Below are positions 1 to 12,800 of a stretch of 64,000 nucleotides of DNA, piece after piece. The notes beneath the pieces are model-generated. The model searched no databases, had not been told where the DNA came from, and saw nothing but the letters and a program-made list of their open reading frames with translations. Numbering within the stretch: the stretch's first letter is position 1; each line of letters starts with the position of its first letter. Position numbers and translations under genes: made by a program. The stretch is from Adenanthera pavonina (Eukaryota > Streptophyta > Magnoliopsida > Fabales > Fabaceae): assembly GCA_026686845.1 (NCBI GenBank), contig JAIVEN010000001.1, forward strand, positions 36,882,001 to 36,946,000, in the 5' to 3' direction.

Positions 1-1736
1 TATATGATCATGCATGTTCAAACAACCTTCATGACATTCAAAGCATTATTGTAGTAAAACCTCAACTTTGATCCAATATTTCAGCATGGCAACTCCCAAA
101 AACATGTTTCTACTAGCATAATGACTACTCTTAATAAATCAAATAACTTAACTAAAATATAAATGGAAGAAAAGGAAAACCATATTACCTAGAAATATTT
201 TTCAGAACTTCATATTACACCTTTCATAAATAAGAGCTCCTCACTCTAACCTTTCTCTACCTTGAATCAAATTTTATGGCTAAATGGGGAAGGATGAGCT
301 TCTATTTATAGGTGAGTTGAAGACATAATAGCCCTGAGATTAGATTTTGATCCAATGGCTCTTATTTTCCATACTAATTTATTTAATTTAGCATGTCAGG
401 GTTTTATGAGGCTGCCACCCTGCCCTGTTCTAGATGTATTCAGCTAATATTTTCAACATGAATTAGACCCAAAAAAATATATTTTATTTGGTTCTATCAT
501 ATGTCTAATTTAGATGGTGTCATGTGTGTGTTGGAGTCTAGATTGATTTTTGCTTCTTCTCTTCTCAATTTCATCACTTCCTTGTCTGATCAGCCTAAGG
601 AATATATTTTTATGCAATTTTGGCTTTACATATTTCATTCTGGGCTATAGCTCAGGGTATACGGGTTTTTGGGCTCATTCTACTGATTTCGGGTCCAATC
701 TTCCTTATACTGGGTTTTAGGATCTAAATTAATTCAGTAATGTAATTATATATTTTGGGACTCAGAACATTGTTTTTTAATTTCAATATATCCTGATTAG
801 TGACTAATTTCCTCATACAAAGTTAATTAGGTTATAATGTCAGTTTCTAATGTCAATTTCTAAGTTCATTTGTTTATTACTACTAAAACTAGAGTCATAT
901 CAGTTATCTATTGCTAAAAAAAATATTATGGTTGTCTAAAATGAATTTAGACATGTTACTGCGTCAAATTCAGTCTCTGATGAATCTAGACATGATATTA
1001 AGCTACATATATTTTCTAATTCGTCAATTAGTCCAATTATTCATAGACTGATCCTATGGCTATTTAAACTCCATAGAAAAATCCAGCGTCTTATTCTCAA
1101 TCATAATATATCTGGGTTTCCTAATACAAACTTATTTTCTATTCTTTAGAAATTTCTAAATTATAGAACTTCAGTCCTATTTTCTATCTAATATATGCAT
1201 TTTCTAGTTCTGCTTATTAGAGGATAATTTCTGACTATTATTTTTCTGATTCTATTTTCAATCAGCACTATCAAATACTGACCAGATAATTTGTTTGGAA
1301 AAATGACATCTATGTCCCATTATTTTGTCTTTTAGTGTGTACTACATCAATTTTCACTTTGACCTATGACTTAACTTTCTTTGCAATTTGGTCACTAAGT
1401 GCTAATACTACTACCATGTTTCCCAAGGTATCGAATCTCAACTTATAGCTTCACAGGATTTCTGATGTCATACAGCACACATTCACAGTTGATTACTAAG
1501 TCAAATTTTATCTTGATTTGTACACAATGACATATGAAATTTTAAATGGTCATGGTTTTTAAACAGTATATCCAACTTATTTAGTTCTAACTAAAGCTTC
1601 CATATGGTTACTAATGTCATATAATGTATGTTCATAGTTCAAACAAAATCCAACTAGAAACATAGATACAAAGCATGTGAAGTTCAAGTTATGTTATGAG
1701 TTCCATAGTTAGTGAAAATCAGAATGTTACATTTTG
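1..1736. other. AT-rich stretch without a recognisable gene
   Basis: No reading frame with a recognisable motif was seen on either strand. The stretch lies directly left of a gypsy LTR and is probably older repeat debris or that element's poorly conserved LTR end. One TATA-like box is visible on the minus strand near 301-310 (separate entry). The block just left of 1737 does not resemble the matching positions in the LTRs at 4745-6550 and 31088-32998, so the LTR may be truncated or recombined here. Confidence 0.5.
301..310 (-). promoter_or_regulatory. possible TATA box, minus strand
   Basis: On the minus strand the sequence reads CCTATAAATAGAAG, a good match to a plant TATA box with an A/G-rich start region. 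No ORF follows it, so it may be an LTR promoter of an unrecognised retroelement or chance in AT-rich DNA. Confidence 0.3.
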
Positions 1737-3013
1737 GACCGTGGGGAACCCATTTTGAGGTCCAATTTATGAAATTCCAACCCTAAATGTGAATAGTAGC
1801 TCATCAAAAATTAGGGGAATTCAAGAAAAATTGCTACACTTTGTTATACAACAAACTACTTGCATATTCAAGCTTTAAATGAACATTATATCATTTCTCC
1901 TATGATTTATGGTTGGAAAACTCCATCTCTTGCTAAATCATGCCATGGACGAAACCCTAAGAGGATGGAGAAGAATTTCTAATCCATGAACCATGCTTCT
2001 AATACCATAGATAACAAACTTAGAATGATAGAAGAGAAACTTACCAACTTAGCTTTCAATTTTTGCCTTGAATCTTCTCTTCTCTTTTTTCTTTTTCTCT
2101 CTTCCTTTCTTGCATTTTTCCCTTTTAGTTTGCTGCTGGAAATGGTCCTGAATGTGCAGAGGAAAGAGGGTAATTAGATGACTTAATTAAGTGGTTAATG
2201 AAGTGGCTAAGCATGGTTAACTCTTTAATTAAACTTAGGTTACTTTTTGGTCAAGAAAAATGACAACTTCTTGGAGAAGTTTTACTAAAAAGTCAAGCAG
2301 CACAATTTCACGCCCAATGAGAGGGCTTTGAGTGTCCAGTCGGCTCAATTTTTCTTGGTCCAAATACATCTTGAATTGGGTAATTTTTAACCGTACCGAT
2401 AAAACTGTTTTTTACAATAATTTAGCAATTTTGGGCTACAGGACTATTCTAATTTTATTTTTTATATTTCCATAATTATCTTGTATCAAATGATATCTAT
2501 GTTTGGCCCATATCTTGTCCTAGTTACCTTTTAACCATTGGTAGAGCCCACAGTTTACTTTATCGATTTATTATTACTTTTGGGTATTTAGCATTGATTA
2601 TTTCTTTATTCTTGAACATTAACCCTCAATGCCATATATACCATTGGACTTCTCTTATAGATGACTTTGTTTTGATAGTAATTTTACATATTTACAAAAT
2701 TACCACTAACCCAAAGTTAATTATAATTTCCAAAATTTTTGGGTCATTAGGTGTAATTTTCCCCAAAGACTTTTGCAGTTTGACTCCACCTGAATTTAAT
2801 GACTCTAGGGACATGGATGTCATTTTGATAAATTTTTTAGGGGCAAAAACATAATTTCTCATTTTTTCGTCTAAATGGGAAAAATGATCTCTTTGCTCTA
2901 TTTCACACAAAATAGTGTCTGTCCGTTTTCCCAAATTTCTTATATATTTCATGTTATTATTTATTTCTTCCTTATTCACTACTTTATATCCAGTAAAATT
3001 TTGAAATATTACA
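1737..3013 (-). repeat. Ty3-gypsy family G LTR, copy 1
   Basis: This block matches the blocks at 5263-6550 and 31726-32998 over its whole length. Shared segments include the 'GGACC(A/G)TGGGGAA' start near 1737, the 'ACCGTACCGATAAAACTG' segment near 2390, and the 'GGTGTAATTTTCCCC' segment near 2750. On the minus strand the right end reads TGTAATATTTC, next to a purine-rich tract, as expected for the 5' end of a 3' LTR. The left boundary is uncertain because similarity to the other copies stops near 1737. Confidence 0.7.
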
Positions 3014-3060
3014 TTTCTACTCCCCTTAAAATAAATTTTGTCCTCAAAATTTAGATACAT
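3014..3060 (-). pseudogene. PPT and C-terminal tail of gypsy pol
   Basis: Read on the minus strand, this short piece encodes YLNFEDKIYFKGSRN, the usual acidic-to-Gly/Arg tail of chromodomain gypsy polyproteins that runs into the polypurine tract and LTR. The polypurine tract (AAGGGGAGTAGAA on the minus strand) touches the LTR end at 3013. The reading frame is not preserved further right, so only the last residues are recognisable. Confidence 0.6.
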
Positions 3061-4744
3061 ACTTGTATCTCTTCCTTCCTTTTATTTCCCAATTTTCAGA
3101 CCATTTTTACAAGCGGAATACTTTCATATCTTAATTATATGGCTTATAAGTCAACTTTTCACTTTGATTTTATTCCTCCATCCATAACATCTAAAGGATA
3201 TGGCTAGTACCTTTCATGTTGGGAAATGCCAAGAACATCATAATTTTATTTTACCTTAGGAGTATTGGAAAATTTCATATTACATACCCACTCTTAATCA
3301 TCATCCTTGCTTTCATAACTTTCTTTTCTTATTCATGCTATAGTCTCTTCTTTGGCACCTGACATCATTTCTTTTCTCTACTTTTCATAACTTTATGCTA
3401 TTTTCATGAATAATCTTTCTACTAAGTATAAGCTGACTACATTAGCTTTGCTTGTATGGCACGTACAAGGCCATCTTTTTCTTCTTTTCTTTTTCTTTTA
3501 CCTCAAGTCCACTTATCATTTATTTCATTGCACTTGAGGTTCTTGGTGTTCTCATAATACTTCTATGGCAAAACCATAGAGATTATAACTTACTTTAACT
3601 TATCACACTCCGTATCTTAAGAGCATTAATAACTGCTGCTATGTGTGGGAACATTTTTTTAAGAATTTATCATATAAAATATAGGCCACTATCCTCAAAT
3701 CAACCCTGTTTAATTACTCATATCTTGATCCACACTTTCTTTCATTATTATAGACCCTTAGGGTCATCATTGGATCAGGGCTAATCATCATAAGGGAGGG
3801 GCTTTGCCACTTTCAACTCATTTCATACCTTTTTCTCCACAACTTTTCTTCTAATCAAGCAGTAAGACAATCTAAGAAAAATATCTCACAATAAAAGTTT
3901 TATAACATCTTACTAGACTTAGTAAATTTCTCATCTTATTCTGGTTTTCAATTTCTCCCACTCATAACTTTACTTGCTTTACGAGGATTTACTGCGACCC
4001 TTGGGAGATTCTATAACCTACTGACCATACTTCATGAGCTACATTCACTAAGTTAGTAAGTCAATAATTTTATTTAAAATATTTTAAAAATTCTCAGTCA
4101 TCTTTCATACTCATTACAAATTTGGAGTACCTTAACACATCATAACTAAATCAACAAAAATCGTATGCATATGATTTAAGCCTCTAGGGATAGCTTATAC
4201 TTTGTCTACATGGGAAAAATATAAGTCAGAGCAAGGATAGTATTGATCTCTATAGCAAACTCTGTGAATTTTCACATTTTAAACGAAAACTTCAAAATAA
4301 TCATTTTAATTGGGATTAAATATAAAAATTCGCCAAATATTGCTCACACATCCAATTTGAGGCATCTTTGGACCATTGAAGAGCTCTTTCTGTCTACTTT
4401 TAAACCATATATACCATTCATACTTTATATAACAAAAATTCAAAATAGTGGCATGTTTACTCTACATAGGTCAAGATGACCTTTTACATCTTACTACTTT
4501 GCCAAACAAAAGCCATAAAAGATTTACATGGCCATACATCACTTTCATACTATACCATACTTTAGCTAAGACCTAAGGCATCATAGAAACTTGAAGAAAC
4601 ATACTTAACATCACATTTACAAATTTACACAAAAGGTCAAAGCTCATGATCATTGCTAGAATTATCAAGTTAATGGCCAAATTCTTTCTCCTTTCCTTTC
4701 TCTTCCTTGGTGGTCTTGCCATTGTTGCTACCTATTCATGGTTA
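3061..4744 (-). repeat. Decayed gypsy family G internal sequence
   Basis: There is no coding potential beyond short chance ORFs. The stretch is recognisable because it recurs: 3061-3400 matches 33045-33370, and about 3360-4130 matches both 24590-25340 and 33350-33740. It therefore looks like internal sequence of a non-autonomous or badly decayed relative of gypsy G2, lying between a 3' LTR (1737-3013) and the next LTR (from about 4745). Confidence 0.5.
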
Positions 4745-6550
4745 ATATTTGGGAGGGTGAGATTCAAAGAATCTCAGTAGTTAACACCCAACATGCTATC
4801 ACATCATCACATTAAGCATGAAAATATCAAGATAACACATTTTGAATACATTAACACATTTACGTCATATGAATTCATAAAATTTTCAGCAGAGTTTCAT
4901 TTTGAAAAATGGGCATCCTAAGGTCTCAAAGCCCCTCAATCAACTCAACCAATACGCATAAATCATCTCATAATATCATTACAATCATATGACAAGGCAT
5001 AAAGCACATTGAAAACAAACATGATAATATAATGCTATTATGGGAAATTAACTACCTTATGATGCTCCCTTCCTTTCCAAATTTAGTCCACCACTTTTTA
5101 AGCTTTCCACAACCTTCTTGAACCTATCCATATCATCATTGAACCAATTTAGTCATTGGTTTTTTGGAATTATACAATACCATACACACTAAAACCTAAA
5201 TTTTTCACTTAGTTCTCCTTTGATCTTTCTTTGTATAACACGCTTGTTTTTAAGGTTTTGGACCATGGGGAATCCATTTTTGAGGTCAAAACCATGAAAT
5301 TCCAACTCTAAATACTCCCTATATTCTGATCAAAATTTGACCTAAGTGATTGGAAAAGATTTCCTTCAAATCACTTCAAGCCATCCATGGATTCATGCTT
5401 CTAGTATCTAGTCTAAGCTTCCCCTTAAGTTTAATGGTTCAAAACTCATTTCTATTGCTAAATCACATTTTGGCCAAAACCCTAAGATGAAAAAGAAGCA
5501 AACTAAACCATAAAACATGTTTTAAAAGCCATAGATAGTAAGATTAAGGTGGTAACATAGAAGCTTACTGATTTGTGCTTCAATTTTCCTTTGATTTCTC
5601 TTCCTTCTTCCTCCTTTTTCTTGCATTTTTTCTAGTCTATTTTAGGCTACTGGTTCATGCGTGAATGGTGAGGAAAGAGAAGGGTTTAAGTGGTTAATTA
5701 TATGCTTAAGTAAGTAACTAATGATGGTTACTTTTTGCTAATCTTTTATTACTTTATTACATACTTCTTTGAGAAGTTTTCCTCCAAAAATCATTAAATA
5801 TTTGGGACTTTTGAGCTGCAGCAAATCACGCATGAGATAGAGGGAAGTGTGTCCAAAAATTGCCCAATTTTTTTGATCCAGATATACCTCAATCCGGGTA
5901 TTTTTTAATCGCACCGATAAAATCATCTTTATAGTAATTTAGCATTTTTGCCATACAGGACTATTCTAATTTTATTTTTTTATTTCCATATTTATCCTAT
6001 CTGAAATGGTATTTGTGTATGGCCTATATCTTGACCCAGTTTCTTTTTAACCATAGGTAGGGCTCACAGTTTACTTTATTGGTTTACTATCACTTTTGGA
6101 CACTTGGCATTGATTATTTCTTTGTTCTTGCACATTAACCCTCAGTGTCATATACCATTGGACATCTCTCATTGAAGGCTTTGTTTTGACAGTAATTTTG
6201 CATATTTACAAAATTGTCCTTGACCCGAGGTTAAATAATAATTTCTGAAACTTTTGGGTCATTAGGTGTAATTTTTCCCAATACTTTTCTATTTCTTTCT
6301 CCATGTAAATTTTAATACTTTTGGGACATGGATGTCATTTTTATATTTCCATAGATGTCATTTTTATATTTCTTTAGGGGCAAAAATATAATTTTCTCAT
6401 TTTTCATCCAACCGAGAAAAATGATCTTTTTACCTTATTTCACGTCAAATAGTGTCTATCCGTTTTCGCTAGTTCCTTGTACATTTTATGTTATCATCAA
6501 TTATGTCCTCTTTTATCACTTAATATCCAATGAAATTTTTGGATATTATA
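4745..6550 (-). repeat. Gypsy G2 3' LTR (family G, copy 2)
   Basis: The block matches LTR copies at 1737-3013 and 31088-32998. Its right end, TATAATATCC on the minus strand, corresponds to the TGTAATATCC start of the family with one changed base, and is followed by a polypurine tract and the chromodomain end of pol. The left boundary is set near 4745 because similarity to the 31088-31350 block (including 'GTTTCATTTTG(A/T)AAAATGG' near 4886) extends at least to about 4800. The inverted-repeat end was not located. Confidence 0.6.
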
Positions 6551-6567
6551 TTTCTACCACCTTAAAT
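6551..6567 (-). other. Gypsy G2 polypurine tract
   Basis: On the minus strand a purine-rich run with AAGGTGGTAGAA lies directly before the LTR start at 6550, the expected site of plus-strand priming. Confidence 0.5.
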
Positions 6568-6598
6568 TAAATTTTATCCTCGAAATTTAAAACATACT

Positions 6599-6733
6599 TT
6601 ATGTAAATAGTGCTGAATACTTTTGTCCCATGTTTGACTCCATCTCCCAGGTTGCTTCTTTTGTAGATAAACCTTTCCAAACCACCTTCACTAGAGGAAT
6701 TTCTTTGTTTCTCAGTTGTTTGACTCGATAATC
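6599..6733 (-). pseudogene. Gypsy pol C-terminus with chromodomain (fragment)
   Basis: The minus-strand frame reads VKQLRNKEIPLVKVVWKG followed by EATWEMESNMGQKYSALF and a stop. This is the typical end of a chromovirus integrase: a linker 'RNKEIP.VKVxW', then a short chromodomain core with 'EATWE' and a closing 'YxxLF'. In this family the domain tethers integration to modified chromatin. Only the last 45 or so codons remain. At 6733 the frame is cut by the 5' LTR of copia A. The matching upstream part (integrase core) is absent from the window; the other side of the insertion (16866) resumes in RNase H. Confidence 0.75.
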
Positions 6734-8390
6734 TATTGAATCAAGTGTTTTAATGATTCTAAACCAACTTTCTAGAGCTTGGAGAGAAGATATCAAAGGT
6801 GCACAAATGATCTCAAGTGGAGAAATTCAAGAAAAACTAGCACAAAAATAGATGTAGAATCTATAGCCATGTTTAAATTGAGTAAAAGACTTTGATTTGG
6901 CAAAAAGATGTTTTTAAACTATGATTCTATGTTAATCCATGGAATATTTGAAAAACACCCACTAATAGACGAAGTTTGAAACGTTTATGCTGATATGCTG
7001 TTTTGAAAATTTGAACTTTGGCTTTGGAAATTCGAATTTCGTATTGAAAATGAACAAGTCTGAAAAGAGCCTTCTCTGACAAACGAAGTTTGACTACGGA
7101 ATTCGAATTTTGAATCTTGTCTGAAAAGAGCCTTCTCTGACAGACGAACTTTGGCTTTTGAAAATTCAAATTTCAGAAATTCAACTTATGAAAAATGAAA
7201 AATTAGTCTGAGGATATGTCAAAGTTCATCTAAAAACTGAGTTTGGAAAGAGCATCAAAATGGCTCACTAACAGATAAACTTTGAACATGAAAATTTGGA
7301 TTTCAGAAACAAAGCTTGTAAGTCTGTTATGATGATATGTTGACATATGAATGATAATATCTAGAAATTCGAACTTTGAAGTAAGTCTGAAAAAAGACCT
7401 CTCTGACAAATGGACTTTGCATTTTGAAAATTTGAATTTGGAATAGATGAACTATTGTGCCTTATTGAACTGCCCACTGACAAACGAATTTTGGGTATCA
7501 AAATTTTGAATTTCGAAGGCACTGTAGCAAAATGGAATAACTGTTCATACTTTCTAAAAGAACCTTAAACTTGAAAATTCGTATGTTCCAACATAAAAAC
7601 ATTTTTCAAAGATCAAAATTTGAACTTTGCTTCATGATAGATGAACTTCAAATGTTCAATGTTAAAGTCTTTAGCTTTCGGTTTCCACAAAATTCGTCTG
7701 TTGACCAACCAAAATTCGAATTTTGAATGTCAGAAGCATTAAATGCGATTGGTGAACGAATAATTTTTCGGAGTAACCATTGGGTAACTTTTCCAATGGA
7801 TAGATTTTGTCTCTAATGTATAGTTAAGACTTAAATCTATAAATATAACATCATTTGAAGTTGTGGGTAATAATTTTAACATTGTATATACTGAAACTCT
7901 GTCAAATCATCAACTCAAAATCTCTTTACTCTTACATACTTCATTCTTTGTACTCCAACTTTCATATATACTCTGATTAAGAGAGTTTATCCATTCTAAA
8001 CAATCTTATCTTCATCTGGAAGAAAGATTTTCTTGTAAGGGGATATCACAAAGGATTGAGGAAGCACTTAGCTAGAGTGGAAAGAGAGAAAGTATGAGCT
8101 CTACAAACAGAGTATCATAGCTGTACTGTGGCATTTGCAAGAAGCCCACTTAATTCTTGCAAGATAGTGGAAAATCTCAAGTGGTGGCTTGACGACTGGA
8201 CGTAGGTCAAGATTGAGAGACCGAACCAGGATAAATATCTGTGTCTTCCCTTCTATATTACTACTTTTACTTGTTATTCACTTATACTCTATTTTACTGT
8301 CACCTTTGCTTTCTTCACTTTATTGACATTTTGTAGAGAATTTTAATCTTCCCAATTCACCCCCCTCTTGGGAAACCAGCATATCTAACA
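6734..8390 (+). repeat. Copia A 5' LTR
   Basis: The 1657 bp LTR begins TATTGAATCAAG (TGTTGAATCAAG in other copies) and ends ATCTAACA, giving the TG...CA type termini. Its first 184 bp repeat at 16535. The U3 part (about 6940-7760) is filled with repeated units of the type GACRRACGAACTTTG ... AAAATTCGAATTT, spaced about 50-90 bp. A TATA box lies at 7838-7845. The R/U5 part holds a conserved block with 'CAAGTGGTGGCTTGA' and 'GACTGGACGTAGGTC' (8160-8215) that recurs in the other LTRs of the family. Confidence 0.9.
7838..7845 (+). promoter_or_regulatory. LTR A TATA box
   Basis: TATAAATA sits after the repeat-filled U3 and before the conserved R/U5 block. The same box at the same relative place occurs at 30537-30544 and 41526-41533 in the other LTR copies, which supports a real LTR promoter. 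Confidence 0.7.
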
Positions 8391-8392
8391 AG

Positions 8393-8404
8393 TGGTATCA
8401 GAGC
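8393..8404 (+). other. Primer-binding site, initiator Met-tRNA
   Basis: TGGTATCAGAGC begins two bases after the LTR end and is the standard plant copia primer-binding site, complementary to the 3' end of initiator methionine tRNA. Confidence 0.9.
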
Positions 8405-8445
8405 CCAGATTCCCAAACAAAGGATTTAACAGTCCGGGAAGAATA

Positions 8446-9842
8446 ATAGTTGGCTTTGGAAAAGGTATACTACCAGAGGGAAACAATACAAATAGACCAC
8501 TTGACTTCAGTGGAGAACACTATGAATACTGAAAGATGAGAATGTAAATCTATCTCCAGTCCATTGATCTAGACTTATGGTTTGTTATCCAGAAGGGAGA
8601 TTTTGTCCCAATGACATTGCAGGATGATAGGAAGTATAGAGAGAAGCCAGAGGCTGAATGGAACGAGGAAGATAGGAGAAGAGCCTTGCTAAACTTCAAA
8701 GTAAAACACTGTCTGGTCAGTGCATTAAATCAAGACGAATTCTACAGGGTCTCACAATGCTCCACAGCCAAGGATATGTGGACACCCTTGAAATCGCTCA
8801 TGAAGTAACCACTGGAGTTAGAGAAAATAAATTAAACTCCTGCATAGGAGAATATGAGAGCTTCTGAATGGTTGAAGGAGAGAGTGTCAAAGAACTACAA
8901 AAGTGGTTCACCCTTATTGTGAATCAATTGAAAATTCTTAGTAAGGAGTACACTTAAACAGAAAAGATCAGAAAGATCCTCAGAGCTCTTCCTTTGGAAT
9001 GGCAACCCAAAGTAACAACAATAGAGGAAGCCAGAGGAGAATCAATGGCATCTGTCACAACCTTCTTTAGTAGCCTCGAAGAATATGAAGGAAAGATGAA
9101 GGCTCTCAAAGAGGCAAGACAAGATAGAAAGAAGAAGGGTCTTGCTCTGAAAGCTGGTGAGGAGACAAAAGAAGAGTCTGACGATAGAGATAAGCTAGAT
9201 AAGGAAACTCTGGAAATGATTGGCAGAAAATTTGGAAGATTTTACAACAAAAGAGGAAACAAGAAATTCTTCAAGAAAGGAGCAGTTAGAGATAGCAAGG
9301 GAGAAGGAAAAGAATCTGTCACTTGCTACGAGTGCAAGAAGCAGGGACATATCAAATGGGATTGTCCACAATTCCTCAAGAAGCAAGAGAAAGAAAAGGA
9401 AGTTGCAGACAAAGGCAAGAAGAAAAGAGCGTACACCTCATCAATTTGGGGCAACAGCTCAGATGAAAAAGAAGATGATGAAGATGAGATTGCCAACATC
9501 TGTCTGATGGTACTTGCATCTGAAGAAGCTGAAATCCCATCTAATAGTGATCAGGAAGATGAGGTATACGAAACTGAACCTTCCTATTCTGAATTATTGG
9601 ATACATTTCATGAATTGCATGATGAGCTCATTAAAACTACTAAAGAACTCAAACAAGCTAAGAGAAAGATTAACAAGTTAGAATCTCAGCATAACATCTT
9701 TGAAACTGCTTATCTACATATTGCTAAATCTACTTGCTATAAATCATGCATTGAGTTAAAGCAAACTAATGACTATCTGGTGAAAAGTATGTCTAGACTT
9801 ACTAAAGGAAAAGATATGTTATTTGCTTTAATGGGAAGTTAG
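8446..9842 (+). pseudogene. Copia A gag (decayed)
   Basis: Gag forms the particle that packages element RNA. The start is placed by alignment with element C (ATG at 42131); here that codon is ATA. Stops lie near 8550 and 8870, and loss of one G near 8780 shifts the frame, so the longest open piece is 8994-9842. Visible features are a capsid-like N-terminal region, a CCHC knuckle CYECKKQGHIKWDC (9330-9371), a Lys/Glu-rich segment, and a heptad-like coiled coil (about 9590-9830). The frame closes with TAG at 9840. Element C has a stop in the same codon, while copia B reads through it, so this may be an old gag-pol stop or shared decay. Confidence 0.85.
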
Positions 9843-12800
9843 AGAATAACACAAGGAAAGGTTGCACTTGGCTATGACCCTTGTGCAGTAAAAGAAAAGA
9901 TTAGGAAGAAAAATCAAAATGTGTATACGAGACATTTTGTGCATGCTAGTGGCAGTAAAAAGAAAGATCATATTTCATGACATATTGAATCCTATGATCA
10001 ACCAAAGCATGTAAAACAAAAATATTATTTGCATTGCTTTCTTCCTGCATCTCAATCCAGCAGTCCCTTTATCACCTGTCACTTCTGTAACAAAAAGGGA
10101 CATATTTTTAGTTCATGTGCTTTAAAGAAAAATGGACTTGACAGGAAGGTTAAATGGATTTCCAAAGGTACATCTGTATCTAGGGAAAACACTACTAACA
10201 GAAAAGGACCCAAGCAAATTTGGATACCTAAAAAGAAAATATGAACTTTGTCTTGTAAGTTTGTCTTAAAGCTAGAAAGAGCAATAAATGGTATATGGAC
10301 AGTGTCTGCTCAAGTCATATGACTGGTGATAAGGAGAAGTTCATCACCCTTAGAGATAAGAAATGAGGAAAGGTGACCTTTGGAGGTGATCAATATAGCA
10401 AAATAGTTGGCATTAGCATTTTGGGCAAGAATCCTGAAACATCCATTAAAGAGGTGCTGTTTGTAATTGGCCTCAACCACAATCTGCTAACCGTGAGTCA
10501 GACATGTGACAAAGGAAACTGGGTACTGTTTGACTCAAATTTCTGCCTGGTCATCTGAAAAAGTGATCACAAAGTAATCCTCAAGGCTCAAAGGGATGGT
10601 AACTGCTATACTATTGATCTTGATGAACTTCCTCCCTTAGATTCTGTCTGTTTGAATAGTCATGATAATGATAATTGGTTGTGGCATAGAAGGTTAGCAT
10701 ATATTAATATGAATCAACTATCAAAACTGGTTAAAAATGAGTTAGTCACTGGTCTACCAAAAATTTCTTTTGAAAAAGGCAAAGAATATGATGCATGCCT
10801 AAGAGGAAAACAAACTAGATTATCATTTAAATCTAAAAACATAGTCACCACATCTAGACCTCTACAACTATTACATATGGATCTGATAGGACCATCTAGA
10901 GTTAAGAGCATTGGTGGAAATCTGTATGTTCTTGTAATTGTGGATGATTACTCTAAATTTACTTAGACATTGTTTCTTTCTTCTAAAAGTGATACGTTTG
11001 ATGCATTTGTAACCTTACCTAAGAAAGTGAAAAATGAGAAAGGTATTTCTATTGTGTTTATCAGGTTTGATCATGGAGGAGAGTTTGAAAATTTATACTT
11101 CCTGGAGTATTGTGATGAGCATAGAATTTATCACAACTTCTCAACTCCAAGAACTCCTCAACAAAATGGAGTGGTGGAAAGGAAGAATAGAACAATTAGA
11201 GAGATGGCAAGAGCAATGCTGAATGAAAAGGAACTCTCTCAAGTATTCCGGGCTGATGCAGTAAACATAGCAAGTTACATCATAGACAGATCCTACATCA
11301 AACCAATTCTTGGGAAGACTCCTTATGAGTTGTACAAATAAAGAAAGCCAAACCTCTCACATCTACATGTATTCGGTTGTAAGTGTTTCATCCACAACAA
11401 TGGAAAGGAGAATTTGGTAAGTTTGATACCAAATCTGATGAAGGTATATTTCTAGGCTACTTAAGTAGGAGTAAAGCATATAGAGTTTTTAATAAAAAGT
11501 CTAAGTTAGTAAAAGATTCTGTGCATGTAGTGTTTATTTAAAATGAAACTGTTTCTAAGCATGTCACTGATGAAGATGATATTATTTCAAATTTTAAGAA
11601 CTTAGATCTTTCTGAAGAAGATAAAATTGAACCTCAAAAAATTTCTGAATCTATTAACATAGAGGAAGATATTCAGGAGAAAGATTTTGAGGATGAGAAT
11701 AATGAAGAAATATCTCAAGAACTCCCTAGATCTTGGGGATATCAAAGGAATCATCCTATTGATCAAGTAATTGGGGATGTTCAAGAGAAAGTTAAAACCA
11801 GAAAACAGTTTAGAGATCAAATGATAAATTGTGCTTTTATTTCTCAAATTGAACCTAAGTGTACTGAAGAAGCCTTAATTGATAAATACTGGATTTTAGC
11901 TATGCAAGATGAATTGAATCAATTTGAAAGAAATTAGGTTTGGGATTTAGTGCCTAGACATAAAAATCATCCTATCATTGGCACTAAATGGGTTTTTAGA
12001 AATAAACTTGATGAATCTAGATTAATAATCAGAAATAAAGCTAGACTGGTTGCTAAAGGATATAATCAAGAAGAAGGTATTGATTTTGAAGAAACTTTTG
12101 CTCCAGTGGCTAGATTAGAAGCAATTAGAATTCTATTAACATATGCATGCATGAGGAATATAATGTTATATCAAATGGATGTAAAGAGTGCTTTTCTTAA
12201 TGGATATATCATGGAAGAAGTTTATGTAGATCAACCTCCAAGCTTTGAGGACTCTACAAAACCAAACAATGTTTATAAACTGAAGAAAGCCCTTTATGGT
12301 TTAAAGCAAGCCCCTAGAGCATGGTATGAAAGATTAAGTAATTTTCTAATTGAAAAGGGATTTAACAGAGGAAAAGTAGATACTATTTTGTTCACTAAGA
12401 AAGAAAATAAAGATTTACTTATTGTTCAAATTTATGTTGATGATATTATATTCGGTGCTACTAATGAATCTCTTTGCAAGAATTTTTCTAAGCTAATGCA
12501 AGGTGAGTTCGAAATGTCAATGATGGGTGAGCTCAACTTCTTCCTTGGATTGCAAATTAAGCAATGTGATGATGATATCTTTCTCAATCAATCCAAGTAT
12601 CTGAAGGAATTGCTGAAAAAGTTTGGCATGGAAAATGCTAAGCCAATGGGAACACCTATGGCTACTGCAACCAAGCTTGATATGGATGAAGGAGGAAAAA
12701 TGTTTGACATAACTCAGTATAGAAGAATGATTGGATCTCTACTATACCTAACTACCAGTAGACCTGACATCATGTTCAGTGTCTGTATGTGTGCAAGGTT

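Noticed and set aside
2594..2854. 86-codon plus-strand ORF in gypsy LTR
   Set aside because: Falls wholly in an LTR; the other LTR copies do not keep the frame.
8393..8404. tRNA gene at the TGGTATCAGAGC sites
   Set aside because: Only the 12 bp complementary to the tRNA 3' end is present; no cloverleaf. These are primer-binding sites.
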